Source: a virus. Taken from it: 34,919 nt of DNA. The position numbers and the translations under genes were made by a program. Positions 1 through 7,719 of this stretch are shown piece after piece. The stretch lies in the IMG/VR virus record IMGVR_UViG_3300048927_000447, positions 1 to 34,919 of that record. One strand, 5' to 3'. The notes under the pieces were generated by a model that had not been told where the DNA came from, ran no database searches, and was given only the letters and a program-made list of their open reading frames with translations. How positions within the stretch are numbered: position 1 is the first letter of the stretch; the number at the start of each line of letters is the position of its first letter.

Positions 1-1
1 G

Positions 2-121
2 CGCATGCCGGCATTGCCTAAGAGTGGGGTGCGGCCCTGGGCCTATGTAAAGCCTGCGGGTTGGGGGCGTGCGTCTGCGTTGCAGCAGTCGGTGATCGAG
101 GAGCCTTGCTTCGATGATTAA
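2..121 (+). CDS. C-terminal end of an upstream phage gene (partial)
   Basis: An open frame runs in from the left edge and stops at TAA 119-121. It overlaps the start of the next gene (ATG 114) by 8 bases, as in a translationally coupled phage operon. The visible tail is about 39 residues and ends in an acidic EEPCFDD. An internal ATG at position 5 could also be its start, but a gene entering from outside is more natural. I do not recognise the family. Its position just before a late regulator suggests an early/nin-region protein, which is inference only. Confidence 0.45.
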   Translation, partial: RMPALPKSGVRPWAYVKPAGWGRASALQQSVIEEPCFDD

Positions 122-479
122 GCGAATCGACGAGATGCTCAAGCTATGGGCGCAGGATCTGCACCCGCCGGTGCCGGAAAACATGGGCGGGCCGAGCAGC
201 GGCAATATGATCGCCATGCTCATGGAGTGCAAGGGCGAGCTGATACGCGGCACACGCGGCAGTCGGGTGCTGCTGGATGAATCGGCGGACATTGAGCTGA
301 TCGTCAACAAGCACTTGCCGCCGCAGCTGTCGCTCGTCGTGCGTGAGCATTACTGCAACCACGAAAGCTTCCTCTCGCAGAAGTACACCCATTGCGGATG
401 CGGTCGGGATACCTACTACCAGCGTCTGCACGAAGCCCACCTGCACATTGCCGGCATGCTGATGGGGAAGGCTGCATGA
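114..479 (+). CDS. Q/ArpU-like late transcription regulator (putative antiterminator)
   Basis: This 121-residue protein probably switches on the late operon to its right. The C-terminal half (about residues 68-112) has the pattern of the sigma-region-4-like helix-turn-helix of the ArpU/RinA/Q-like phage regulators: a LPPQL helix start, V-V-x-x-x-Y, then a TYYQRLHEAH recognition-helix segment. A Cys/His-rich stretch (C81, H83, H93, C94, C96) could bind metal or simply be structural. The ATG at 114 lies 8-12 bases after GAGGAG, a strong ribosome-binding site. Its location immediately before the lysis and packaging genes is where lambdoid phages encode Q. The family call rests on pattern and position, so another small phage DNA-binding protein is possible. 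Confidence 0.55.
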   Translation: MIKRIDEMLKLWAQDLHPPVPENMGGPSSGNMIAMLMECKGELIRGTRGSRVLLDESADIELIVNKHLPPQLSLVVREHYCNHESFLSQKYTHCGCGRDTYYQRLHEAHLHIAGMLMGKAA

Positions 480-940
480 CCCCCGGCGTTACTCCGTGTG
501 CCTTTGTCCTACTGTCTGCCCTTGTCCGACTGCCATTTAGCGCTGTTGGACAGGCGCAGGCCGCGCCGTTGTTGGCCTGTCCTACCGTCCAACCTTCAAC
601 CGCCCCACGCACACATGAGCATAGCGGGCATGTAATCGCGCCCATGGCGCGCACGCGTGCTTTTAGCTTTCTCTCTATACACAAGAGAAAAGGAATAAAG
701 GTAGGACAGTAGGGCAGAGCCCCGTATTAAGGCGCCTGTAGCTGTCCTACTTCGATCAAGAGTAGTGGGACAGGTCAGACGGGGCACCAGAAGCGATAGC
801 CGAATGAATGCGTTGTACCTGCGTTGCACCTGCGTCATACCTGTATTGCACCCGTATTGCGCCATGGCATTAAAACTCACTTGCTGCCACCGGAATCGAC
901 CTGTAAAAAGTACCCATCTTCGATAGGTGCGACCGCAAGG
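480..940. promoter_or_regulatory. 460-bp non-coding region with repeats, between late regulator and lysis genes
   Basis: No convincing gene is present. The region holds (a) repeated GTCCTAC/GTAGGAC and TGTCC/GGACA motifs on both strands between about 505 and 775; (b) a small inverted repeat, TTTCTCT with AGAGAAA, near 668-690; and (c) a five-unit 11-bp tandem array at 809-863. In lambdoid phages the late promoter and the antiterminator loading site lie just after Q, so this is the expected place for them. I cannot point to a convincing -10/-35 pair. Confidence 0.4.
809..863. repeat. Five tandem 11-bp repeats
   Basis: Five consecutive 11-base units occupy the stretch exactly: TGCGTTGTACC, TGCGTTGCACC, TGCGTCATACC, TGTATTGCACC, CGTATTGCGCC. 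The C-C at unit positions 10-11 is invariant and G at position 3 or its equivalent is frequent. The period is close to one DNA helical turn, which would place any bound protein on one face of the DNA. Confidence 0.8.
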
Positions 941-1288
941 CTAAGGGCGTTCTGAACGATTCGAACCTTCACCTTTGGCCCAGATTGCAGTTACCGCAAT
1001 GGTAGCCACCAGGTACACGAAAAAGTTCAGCATGTAGAAGAACAAGCCTATTACTTCCATTCTCTGGATCGGCGCTTCGGAATAAGCAAATTTGTAAAAC
1101 TCATTAGCAGAACTAATTAGCATTGCGAGAGCACCTAGAAGGGCTAGAGACCGATACAAGATGCTTCCCATAATTTTGAGGCGGCGTACCGCTCCGCCTA
1201 AGACGTCTGCTGGAGCAAACAGCCAAGCGACAAAACTTCCTCCGATCACGGTCGTAAGCAAGCCAGTGAAAACCCCTGAAGCATCCAT
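941..1288 (-). CDS. Small membrane protein on the antisense strand
   Basis: A 115-residue protein of unknown function. The start is taken as ATG 1288, because GGGTG lies just upstream on the minus strand and the preceding 25 in-frame residues read through the hairpin at 1335-1359. Three hydrophobic segments are visible: about residues 7-27 (GLLTTVIGGSFVAWLFA), 41-62 (SLALLGALAMLISS) and 75-102 (VIGLFFYMLNFFVYLVATIAV). A basic connector, RRLK, follows the first segment. It ends in a charged tail. It is the only gene opposing the late operon in this part of the phage, so it probably has its own promoter and may be a lysogeny-expressed moron such as a superinfection-exclusion protein. That role is inference. 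Confidence 0.6.
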   Translation of the reverse strand: MDASGVFTGLLTTVIGGSFVAWLFAPADVLGGAVRRLKIMGSILYRSLALLGALAMLISSANEFYKFAYSEAPIQRMEVIGLFFYMLNFFVYLVATIAVTAIWAKGEGSNRSERP

Positions 1289-1334
1289 GTAACACCCTGT
1301 TTTAACTTGAAGTTGAACAACCGACGATATCAAG

Positions 1335-1359
1335 AAACCCGGCCCTGAGCCGGGTTTTT
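1335..1359 (+). terminator. Hairpin plus T-tract immediately before the holin
   Basis: A 9-bp perfect stem, AAACCCGGC (1335-1343) with GCCGGGTTT (1349-1357), has a 5-base loop and is followed by TT. It is directly followed by TTGGAGAG, the ribosome-binding site of the holin. It belongs to the recurring hairpin/Shine-Dalgarno modules of this phage. On the minus strand it lies in the leader region of the antisense membrane gene. Confidence 0.7.
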
Positions 1360-1374
1360 GCATTGGAGAGAGTG

Positions 1375-1719
1375 ATGACGAACGAGCAGCAAGCGCTTAT
1401 TGAGATGCCGGTCTGGATGGTGATCCTACTGTCCCTGGTCGGCGGGATTTCCGGCGAGGCATGGCGGGCCGACAAGGCGGGGGTAAGCGGCTGGTCCCTG
1501 GTCCGCCGCTTGCTGCTTCGGTCCGGGGCCTGCGTGGTCTGCGGGCTTTCCACCATGATGTTGCTGCACGCGTCAGGCATGTCGGTCCTGGCAGCGGGAA
1601 GTATCGGATGCCTCACCGCGATGGCCGGCGCCGATGTCGCCATCGGCCTGTACGAACGCTGGGCCGCCAAGCGGTTGGGTGTGTGCGATGTGCCGCCCAC
1701 GGGCGGCGGTCAGGTGTGA
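1375..1719 (+). CDS. Holin (phage inner-membrane lysis protein)
   Basis: This 114-residue membrane protein is the likely holin, forming the inner-membrane lesion that releases the GH19 endolysin encoded at 23079. ATG 1375 is preferred over TTG 1363 because GGAGAG at 1365-1370 is correctly spaced for it. Hydrophobic segments lie at about residues 11-26 (VWMVILLSLVGGISG), 50-66 (CVVCGLSTMMLLHA) and 70-90 (SVLAAGSIGCLTAMAGADVA). They are separated by a basic stretch, VRRLLLRS, and followed by a polar tail. Length, topology and position beside the packaging genes fit the LydA/class II-like holins of Pseudomonas phages. Here the holin is far from the endolysin and spanins, as in several tailed Pseudomonas prophages. 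Confidence 0.75.
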   Translation: MTNEQQALIEMPVWMVILLSLVGGISGEAWRADKAGVSGWSLVRRLLLRSGACVVCGLSTMMLLHASGMSVLAAGSIGCLTAMAGADVAIGLYERWAAKRLGVCDVPPTGGGQV

Positions 1720-1727
1720 TGCGCTGG

Positions 1728-1748
1728 AGGCCACGGAATACGTGGCCT
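1728..1748 (+). other. Perfect 8-bp stem-loop downstream of the holin
   Basis: AGGCCACG (1728-1735), a 5-base loop and CGTGGCCT (1741-1748) form a perfect stem with no following T-run. It lies in the presumed cos-containing gap, so it may be part of the packaging region or an RNA-stability hairpin. Confidence 0.5.
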
Positions 1749-1779
1749 GTAGAGGTTCGCAACAAAATGAAGCGTCGAA

Positions 1780-1912
1780 AGGCCGCCGGGGACCCTGGGG
1801 GCATTCGAGGGACACGGGGCATGAAACCCGCAGGAAAGCGTTAGCGAACAGTTCACCAGCTTAGTGAACTGAGGTGAACAGGTGAACTACCCCGTATTCA
1901 TTGGGTGAACAG
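1780..1912. other. Candidate cos region with clustered GTGAAC repeats
   Basis: The gap before the Nu1-type gene holds a G+C-rich block (about 1780-1820) followed by six copies of GTGAAC or its complement. They are GCGAAC 1844-1849 (one mismatch), GTTCAC 1851-1856, and GTGAAC at 1864, 1874, 1882 and 1905. AGTTCAC (1850-1856) and GTGAACT (1864-1870) form a perfect 7-bp inverted repeat. In lambda, cosN is followed by cosB with repeated R sites bound by gpNu1, directly upstream of nu1. This arrangement matches in order and spacing. Assignment as cosB is inference. Confidence 0.4.
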
Positions 1913-1923
1913 GACATTCCATC

Positions 1924-2481
1924 ATGACCGTAATTAGCAAAACGGAGTTTGCGGCGCGACGTGGTTGGGCCAAATCGTATGTTTCTAAGCTGGCTAATCA
2001 GGATCGGCTGGTGCTGACTCACGACGGCAAGGTCGACCTGGAAGCCACCGAGGCTTTGCTCGCTGACTCTGCTGATCCGAGCAAGGCCGCTGTCGCGGAC
2101 CGCCACAACCGGCTTCGCCTTCAAAAGGAGGCTCAAAACGCCGCCGAAGAACCTGCGGTGCCGCAAGTTGGGCTGGCGGCAGACTTTCAAAAGTCTCGTG
2201 CGCTGCGTGAGCACTACCTGGCACTGCAGGAACAAGCCAACTTTCACAAACAGCAGGGTTCTCTGGTCGAGCGCGAAGCTGTTGAAACCGGTGCTTACAA
2301 CGCCGGACGTCTTTTGCGGGATCAGCTCCTAGGAATGTCTCCACAGCTCGCGCCTGAGCTGGCAGCGATGACTGATCCATGGCAAATCGAGAGGCACTTA
2401 ACGGCGGCGATCCGCCGCTCTTTAGAGGACGCTGAACGTATGTCTTCATCCGACCTTGAACATGTACTGAACACGAGTTAA
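1924..2481 (+). CDS. Terminase small subunit, Nu1 family
   Basis: This 185-residue subunit recognises the packaging site and recruits the large terminase. The N-terminus (about residues 4-40) is a winged helix-turn-helix of gpNu1 type: KTEFAARRGWAKSYVSKLANQ, then a V-L-T-H-D-G-K-V-D wing. A central helical, Gln/Glu-rich stretch (about 60-115) resembles the dimerisation/coiled region. The C-terminal helices would contact the large subunit. Clustered GTGAAC repeats end 13 bases before ATG 1924, which fits a gpNu1-type protein binding near its own gene. The large subunit gene begins 4 bases after this stop. Confidence 0.85.
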   Translation: MTVISKTEFAARRGWAKSYVSKLANQDRLVLTHDGKVDLEATEALLADSADPSKAAVADRHNRLRLQKEAQNAAEEPAVPQVGLAADFQKSRALREHYLALQEQANFHKQQGSLVEREAVETGAYNAGRLLRDQLLGMSPQLAPELAAMTDPWQIERHLTAAIRRSLEDAERMSSSDLEHVLNTS

Positions 2482-2485
2482 GCCC

Positions 2486-4492
2486 ATGCATACGCAAATG
2501 CCTGATGGTGAAGAGGTTTACCGTGAAGCGTATTTCCGTGGGCTAAAACCTGATCCGGATGTCTGGATTGATCAGTGGGCTGACGAGTATATGCGGATCC
2601 CGCGTGATACCGGGGCTGCTGAGCCAGGCCAGTATCGCACCTCACGGACACCTTACGCTCGTGAACCCATGCGGTGCCTTTCGCCGGCGCATCCCTGCAA
2701 GCGTGTGATCACTATGGTCGCATCGCAACTGATGAAAACGCAGATCGGCCTGAATTGGATCGGAGGCCTGATTCATATGGCTCCGTCGAATATCCTCGCG
2801 CTGTTGCCCAGTCTGGGCCTGGCAAAACGGGTGTCCTCCAGAATCAACAAAACCATCAAAGCCACACCTGTGTTGCGTAAGCGTGTCGCTTCCACCAGGT
2901 CGCGAGACGCACGCAATACCATGGACACCAAGGAGTTCGAGGGCGGCTCGCTTTACGTAACCACTGCGGGATCTGCAGCCAACCTTTCAGAGCTATCTGC
3001 GCGTTACATCTATGGCGATGAGATCGACCGGTGGGAAGTTGACGTAGGGGAAGAGGGCGATCCTATCGAGTTGGCAGAAACGCGGGGCAGCACTTTCGGC
3101 CGCAACGCCAAGTTCTATTTCTCCAGTTCGCCGACCATCAAGGGTGCTTCGCGTATCAGTGACCTGTTCGAGTCCAGCGATCAACGTTACTACTACGTTC
3201 CATGCCCGTACTGCGGTCACATGCAAGTACTTGAGTGGGAAAACCTTCTCTACTCTGCAGACTTTAGTGTGGTGCATTACAAATGCGCAGCATCCGGGAT
3301 GGACTGCGACGTTCTGATTGAAGAACACTTCAAGGGGCAAATGCTGGCCCAGGGTGAGTGGCGTTCCCAGGCACAAGGTGATGGCGAGACGGTCGGCTTT
3401 CACCTGAATGCGCTGTATTCCCCTCCAGGTTGGATGGACTGGCGTACGCTCGCCAGGCAGTTCGAAAAGGCGAAAAAAGCCCAGGCCAAGGGCGACCTTG
3501 AGCCCATGCAGGTTTTCTACAACACCCGCCTGGCTAAGGTATGGGACAGCGCGCAAGAGCAAACCAAGGCATCGGTGCTGATCGAGCGGGCGCGCCGGGA
3601 AGGGTTCTCCCTTGGTGCGATGCCGGCCGCTGTGATGATGATCACCGGCGCTGTCGACGTACAGGCCGACCGCCTGGAGTTCATGGCAATGGGCTGGGGC
3701 GTCGGCATGGAGCGCTGGGTCATTGATCATCGTGTGATCGCGGGCGACCCTTCGGACGAACGCACCTGGGCTGTGCTGGATGAACTGCTGAAAGAGCGGT
3801 ACCGGCACCCCTGCGGCGTCGGCTTAGGCATTCTTGCAGTCGCCGTCGACTCCGGCGGCCACCACACCGACGAGGTATACCAATTCTGCCGCGTGCGGCG
3901 CTGGCGCAACATCTTCGCCATTAAGGGCGCGAGCAAGCCCGGTAAGCCGGTGATCGCTCAGCGGCCGTCTATGGTCGACGTGACCTGGAAGGGCCAGACC
4001 GAACGCGGCGGCGCCGAGCTTTGGTTTGTTGGTACAGACACCGCGAAGGATTGGATCTACAACCGCTACCAGTTCGAGTCCGGTCCAGGGGCTTTGCATT
4101 TCGCCAATGACCTACCGGACGAGTTCTTCGCCCAGTGCGTGGCCGAGCGCAAGGTCGCCAAGTATGTGCGCGGTCACAAGCGTATCGAGTGGATCAAGGG
4201 CAAAGCCGAGCGAAACGAAGCCCTCGACCTGATGGTGTATTGCCTGGCGATGGCGCATTACCTCGGCATCAACCGGTATCAGGAACACGACTGGGACCGG
4301 GTACGGAACTCGCTAGCACAGGCCGGTTTGTTCGATGAAAAGGTGGTCGCTGCTGAGCGTGTCACGGTCGCCGCAGAGGCTCCCGCGACCCCCCAAGTGG
4401 CGCCTGAACCCGTTGCCCCGGTCGCCCAACCGCGACTCGCTGCACCCCCACAACGCCGCAGCTCCACCAGCGGTTACCTGAAGAGACGCTGA
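2486..4492 (+). CDS. Terminase large subunit, lambda gpA family
   Basis: This 668-residue ATPase/nuclease drives DNA into the prohead and cuts the concatemer at cos. The N-terminal ATPase half has a deviant Walker A at about residues 79-86 (ASQLMKTQ, with Lys84) and a Walker B IYGDEID at 175-181, the acidic pair being D178/E179. A CxxC at 240-243 with a second C/H cluster near 270-280 is the zinc-ribbon-like insert seen in gpA relatives. The C-terminal nuclease half has VDVQADRLEF near 390 and a LDLMVYCLA motif near 580. Length matches the gpA family (about 640 in lambda). The last 50 residues are Ala/Pro-rich, like the prohead-binding tail. It is tightly packed between the small subunit and gpW genes. 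Confidence 0.95.
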   Translation: MHTQMPDGEEVYREAYFRGLKPDPDVWIDQWADEYMRIPRDTGAAEPGQYRTSRTPYAREPMRCLSPAHPCKRVITMVASQLMKTQIGLNWIGGLIHMAPSNILALLPSLGLAKRVSSRINKTIKATPVLRKRVASTRSRDARNTMDTKEFEGGSLYVTTAGSAANLSELSARYIYGDEIDRWEVDVGEEGDPIELAETRGSTFGRNAKFYFSSSPTIKGASRISDLFESSDQRYYYVPCPYCGHMQVLEWENLLYSADFSVVHYKCAASGMDCDVLIEEHFKGQMLAQGEWRSQAQGDGETVGFHLNALYSPPGWMDWRTLARQFEKAKKAQAKGDLEPMQVFYNTRLAKVWDSAQEQTKASVLIERARREGFSLGAMPAAVMMITGAVDVQADRLEFMAMGWGVGMERWVIDHRVIAGDPSDERTWAVLDELLKERYRHPCGVGLGILAVAVDSGGHHTDEVYQFCRVRRWRNIFAIKGASKPGKPVIAQRPSMVDVTWKGQTERGGAELWFVGTDTAKDWIYNRYQFESGPGALHFANDLPDEFFAQCVAERKVAKYVRGHKRIEWIKGKAERNEALDLMVYCLAMAHYLGINRYQEHDWDRVRNSLAQAGLFDEKVVAAERVTVAAEAPATPQVAPEPVAPVAQPRLAAPPQRRSSTSGYLKRR

Positions 4493-4493
4493 T

Positions 4494-4700
4494 ATGTCGT
4501 TTACTCCGAAGCACCTCGAAGCCATCGAGCGCGCCATCGCACGTGGTGAAAAGACCGTGCGCTACAGCGACCGCACGGTGGAATACCGCTCCATCGACGA
4601 ACTGCTCAAGGCTCGCGACGAGATTCGCACGTCGCTTACCAACGCCGCCGGGCCACGCTCTCGCGTGATTCGGCTTACCCACGGAGGCAAGGGACTCTAA
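4494..4700 (+). CDS. Head-tail joining protein, lambda gpW family
   Basis: A 68-residue protein with gpW length and character. It starts with an amphipathic helix of the form HLEAIERAIARGEKTVRY, followed by the hairpin segment DRTVEYRSIDELL and a second helix, ending in a basic, flexible tail (RVIRLTHGGKGL). In lambda, gpW plugs the portal after packaging and is needed for tail attachment. It sits one base after the large terminase and its stop overlaps the portal start (TAATGG), as in lambda. Confidence 0.9.
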   Translation: MSFTPKHLEAIERAIARGEKTVRYSDRTVEYRSIDELLKARDEIRTSLTNAAGPRSRVIRLTHGGKGL

Positions 4701-6181
4701 TGGCCCGACATTATCCGACGCTCACCCGTAATGGATTCTTGCTGCCGTCGAACATCAAGGCCAGTTACGAAGGCGCCGGGGAGGGCCGGCGTTCGGCCAG
4801 TTGGGAAGCCACCGACAACGGCATCAACAGCATCAACACCCCGGCCCTGCGCAACCTGCGGGCTCGCTCGCGGGCGGCGGTGCGTAATGATCCGTACGCG
4901 TTCAACGTCATCGACAAGCGCGTCAGCAACCTGATCGGTACCGGCATCACGCCCAGGCCGACCACGGATGACGCGGCCCTGCGCAAACTCAAGCAACAGC
5001 TGTGGGACGACTGGGTGGATGAGGCGGACGCCGACGAGCTGACCGACTTCTACGGCATGCAGGCGCTGGTGGCGCGCACCGTTGAAACGGCCGGTGAGTG
5101 CTTTGTGCGACTCAGGCCGCGCAGTCCGAGCGAAGGTTTGGCGGTGCCGCTGCAGCTGCAGGCGCTGGCCCCTGAGTTTGTCCCACACGACAAGTTCGAG
5201 ACCGCCAAAAACGGCAACGTGATCCGCGCCGGGATCGAGTTCAACCCGGCAGGCAAGCGTGTGGCCTATTGGATGTACCTGTCGCACCCACGCGACTCCT
5301 CGTCGCTGAATGCCGGCTACAACCAGTTGGTGCGCGTGCCGGCGGCGCAGGTGCTGCACATCTTTGAACCGATGGAGCCGGGGCAACTGCGCGGTGTACC
5401 GCGCTTGGCGCCCGTGTTAAAGCGCCTGCGCAGCTTGGACAACTACGATGACGCGGTGCTGTTCCGCCAGGAAGTGGCGAACCTGTTTGCCGGTTTTATC
5501 AAGCGGCCATCACCGGAGATGGGGCAGCAACCCCGCGATCCTGTCACGGGGCAGTTGCTGACCACCGACCGCGACGGCTTCACGCCGATGGTCGCCCTGG
5601 AGCCCGGCACCATGCAGGAGCTGGGGCCAGGTGAAGAGGTGGAGTTCTCCAAGCCACCGGACGCCGGCAACAACTACCCCGACTTTATGCGTCAGCAGCT
5701 GATGGCTGCGGCGGCGGGTTCGGGCACGCCGTACGAGATCCTCACTGGCGATATGCGGGAGGTCAACGACCGGGCGCTGCGGGTCGTGCTCAACGAGTTC
5801 CGGCGGCGCCTGGAGCAGCTGCAGTTCAGTGTGTATGTGCACCAGCTGTGCCGCCCGGTGCGGGCGGCCTGGATGGACATGGCGGTGTTGTCCGGCGCGC
5901 TGGTGCTGGAGGACTACGCGCAACGCCGTCGCGAATACCTGCGCACGCGTTGGGTGCCGCAAGGCTGGGCCTACATTCAGCCGGTGCAGGACGTACAGGC
6001 GCGGCGGATGGAAGTGCAGGCGGGCTTCGGTTCACGCAGCGAGATGTGTCTGCGCAACGGCTACGACGCGGAAACGATCGATGCGGAAAACGCCGCCGAT
6101 CTCGCCAGGTCCACAGACCTGGGCCTCAACTACACCACGCTTGATGCCATCGAGCCGATTGAAGACAAGGAACAACCATGA
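4700..6181 (+). CDS. Portal protein, lambda gpB family
   Basis: This 493-residue protein would form the dodecameric portal vertex used for packaging and tail docking. The N-terminus has the lambda-type NLRARSRAAVRNDPYAF segment (about residues 50-66) followed by RVSNLIGTGITPRP, both hallmarks of the family. Further on are a Glu/Arg-rich stem and a C-terminal crown region rich in Ala and Glu. It is somewhat shorter than lambda gpB (533). Its stop overlaps the protease start by 4 bases. Confidence 0.93.
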   Translation: MARHYPTLTRNGFLLPSNIKASYEGAGEGRRSASWEATDNGINSINTPALRNLRARSRAAVRNDPYAFNVIDKRVSNLIGTGITPRPTTDDAALRKLKQQLWDDWVDEADADELTDFYGMQALVARTVETAGECFVRLRPRSPSEGLAVPLQLQALAPEFVPHDKFETAKNGNVIRAGIEFNPAGKRVAYWMYLSHPRDSSSLNAGYNQLVRVPAAQVLHIFEPMEPGQLRGVPRLAPVLKRLRSLDNYDDAVLFRQEVANLFAGFIKRPSPEMGQQPRDPVTGQLLTTDRDGFTPMVALEPGTMQELGPGEEVEFSKPPDAGNNYPDFMRQQLMAAAAGSGTPYEILTGDMREVNDRALRVVLNEFRRRLEQLQFSVYVHQLCRPVRAAWMDMAVLSGALVLEDYAQRRREYLRTRWVPQGWAYIQPVQDVQARRMEVQAGFGSRSEMCLRNGYDAETIDAENAADLARSTDLGLNYTTLDAIEPIEDKEQP

Positions 6182-7320
6182 GTAAAAAAGCGATCCCTCG
6201 CATTTATGACAAGGCTGGCAAGCAGGTAAAAGTCGCGGATAAAAGTTGGTACACCTTCAAGGCCAGCGGCGAAGCCGAGCAACATATCATTGAGGTCTTT
6301 GTATACGGCGAGATCGGCACCTGGGGTGTCAGCGCTAATCAGTTTGTTCAGGATCTGCGGGCGATGGATGACGGCGCTTCCCCGGTGGTTGTGGCGTTCA
6401 ACAGCATCGGCGGCGACCTGTTCGACGGCCTGGCTATTCACAACGCGCTGTCGCGCTTGGGCGAGCGATGTACCGGGCGCATTGATGCGCTGGCTGCCAG
6501 CGCGGCCAGTGTTGCCGTTTGTGGCGCTCACCGGGTGGTCATCGCTGCCAATGCCATGTTGATGATTCACAACCCCTACACCTTTACTGGCGGTGATGCC
6601 GAGGACTTCCGGCGTGTCGCCGACGTACTGGACCAGACACTGGAAGCGATCATTGCGGCTTACAAGTCCAAAGCGCCGGACATCGACGAGGCCGAGTTGC
6701 GGCGCATGGTCGACGCCGAAACCTGGCTGACAGCCAACGAAGCAGTGGCCTTGGGCTTGGCCGATGAAGTGGGCGACGGGCTGAAGGTTAAAGCCTGCCT
6801 CGGGCAGGGCAGTGTGTTGCAGCGCTTCCAGAATGCCCCGGCTGAATTGCTGGCTCAGTTGGACGAAGAGCCAGATGTCGAGCCGACGGATCCTGTAAAA
6901 CCTGCGGATCCAGCACCCGTATTGGACGCTGCCGGATTGGCTTTGATGGTTACCAAGGGGTGTGCGGCGGCAGGCATCAGCAACCTGGTGGATCCGATAC
7001 TCGCTTCGACGAAGCTGGAAAGCGAAGCGGTAGTCACTGCGGCGCTGACCAAGGCGAAAGCGCTGCACGGCTTGTGCGTGGCAGCACGATTGCCGGAACT
7101 GACCGGCGAATTTCTGGCTGCCGGTTTGGATGAAGCAGCCGTCAGGGCGCGCCTGTTCGACAAGCTGGTGAGCAGTGGCGGCGGCTTTGAAATCAATAAC
7201 AGCTTGCCGCTGGACAACGACCCGATCCCCAAGGTCCAGGCTAAGCAAGCCAACCCTCAATCAATCTGGGCTTCCCGTCAGGCGGCGCAGAACAGCAATT
7301 CGAAAGGAGTAAAAGCATGA
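6178..7320 (+). CDS. Prohead protease / scaffold, ClpP-like (S49/S14 type, gpC analogue)
   Basis: This 380-residue protein is the capsid maturation protease. Residues 35-200 form a ClpP-like fold: the GG motif NSIGGDLFDGLAI at 75-87, a nucleophile region ALAASAASVA with likely catalytic Ser108, His131 in MIHNPY, and a downstream VDAETWLTANEAVALGLADE segment with the probable third residue. The C-terminal third (about 240-380) is Ala-, Pro- and acid-rich and helical. It resembles the scaffold portion that in lambda corresponds to gpNu3, made from an internal start. Here too an internal start could give a free scaffold, but I see no decisive site. Both ends overlap neighbours by 4 bases. Confidence 0.9.
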   Translation: MSKKAIPRIYDKAGKQVKVADKSWYTFKASGEAEQHIIEVFVYGEIGTWGVSANQFVQDLRAMDDGASPVVVAFNSIGGDLFDGLAIHNALSRLGERCTGRIDALAASAASVAVCGAHRVVIAANAMLMIHNPYTFTGGDAEDFRRVADVLDQTLEAIIAAYKSKAPDIDEAELRRMVDAETWLTANEAVALGLADEVGDGLKVKACLGQGSVLQRFQNAPAELLAQLDEEPDVEPTDPVKPADPAPVLDAAGLALMVTKGCAAAGISNLVDPILASTKLESEAVVTAALTKAKALHGLCVAARLPELTGEFLAAGLDEAAVRARLFDKLVSSGGGFEINNSLPLDNDPIPKVQAKQANPQSIWASRQAAQNSNSKGVKA

Positions 7321-7655
7321 AATTTGAATCGATGCACGCAGGCGAATTCCTGCTGTCCGAGGGCGCTGGCACCATTTCCCGCGAAGCGATCAATGTTGCT
7401 GCCGGTCCAGCGTTAGAACCTGGGCAGATCCTCGGTTTGGTCACCGCCACTGGTGAGTTTGCGCCATATAGCCCTACAGCTGAAGACGGTAGCGAGAACG
7501 CGCAGGCAATCCTCTTTGGTCCATTGAGCATGTCGGATGTGGTGCGCCGGGGGCGTGCTGTGGTGCGTCTGGCCGAGGTTAGCGAAGCACACCTGACTGG
7601 TCTGGACCCTGCCGCTGAGAAAGCGCTGAACGCCCGAAACGTGATCGTCCGCTAA
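7317..7655 (+). CDS. Head decoration protein, lambda gpD family
   Basis: A 112-residue protein with the length and motifs of gpD, the trimeric capsid-stabilising spike: EFLLSEGAGTISREAINVAAG near the N-terminus, a P-G-Q-I-L-G turn, Y-S-P-T-A-E-D-G-S-E-N-A-Q-A-I-L in the middle and an R-x-A-V-V-R-L-A strand near the end. It follows the protease with a 4-base overlap and AAAGGAG upstream. It is separated from the major capsid gene by a hairpin module, which could adjust the relative amounts of the two. Confidence 0.92.
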   Translation: MKFESMHAGEFLLSEGAGTISREAINVAAGPALEPGQILGLVTATGEFAPYSPTAEDGSENAQAILFGPLSMSDVVRRGRAVVRLAEVSEAHLTGLDPAAEKALNARNVIVR

Positions 7656-7676
7656 GGCGATCCGTTCATACCCTTC

Positions 7677-7710
7677 AACCCGCGCTTTGCGGGTTTTTTG
7701 TTTTCTGGAG
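7677..7710 (+). terminator. Hairpin/T-tract plus CTGGAG module before the capsid gene
   Basis: AACCCGC (7677-7683), a 5-base loop and GCGGGTT (7689-7695) are followed by four more T and then TTTTCTGGAG, whose CTGGAG (7705-7710) is the capsid ribosome-binding site. As a factor-independent terminator it looks complete, yet it lies inside the head operon. Partial termination, RNA processing or antiterminated readthrough are the options. Confidence 0.75.
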
Positions 7711-7719
7711 ACATGTTTC

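Noticed and set aside
1719-1844. 41-codon basic frame starting in TGATG after the holin
   Set aside because: Runs through the stem-loop and the presumed cos region, very Arg/Lys-rich, no recognisable family and only a weak AGGTG in front.
2993-3808. 271-codon frame on the minus strand
   Set aside because: Lies wholly inside the large terminase gene; a compositional shadow with no family features.
6130-7260. 376-codon frame on the minus strand
   Set aside because: Antisense to the protease gene, whose ClpP-like motifs are clear.
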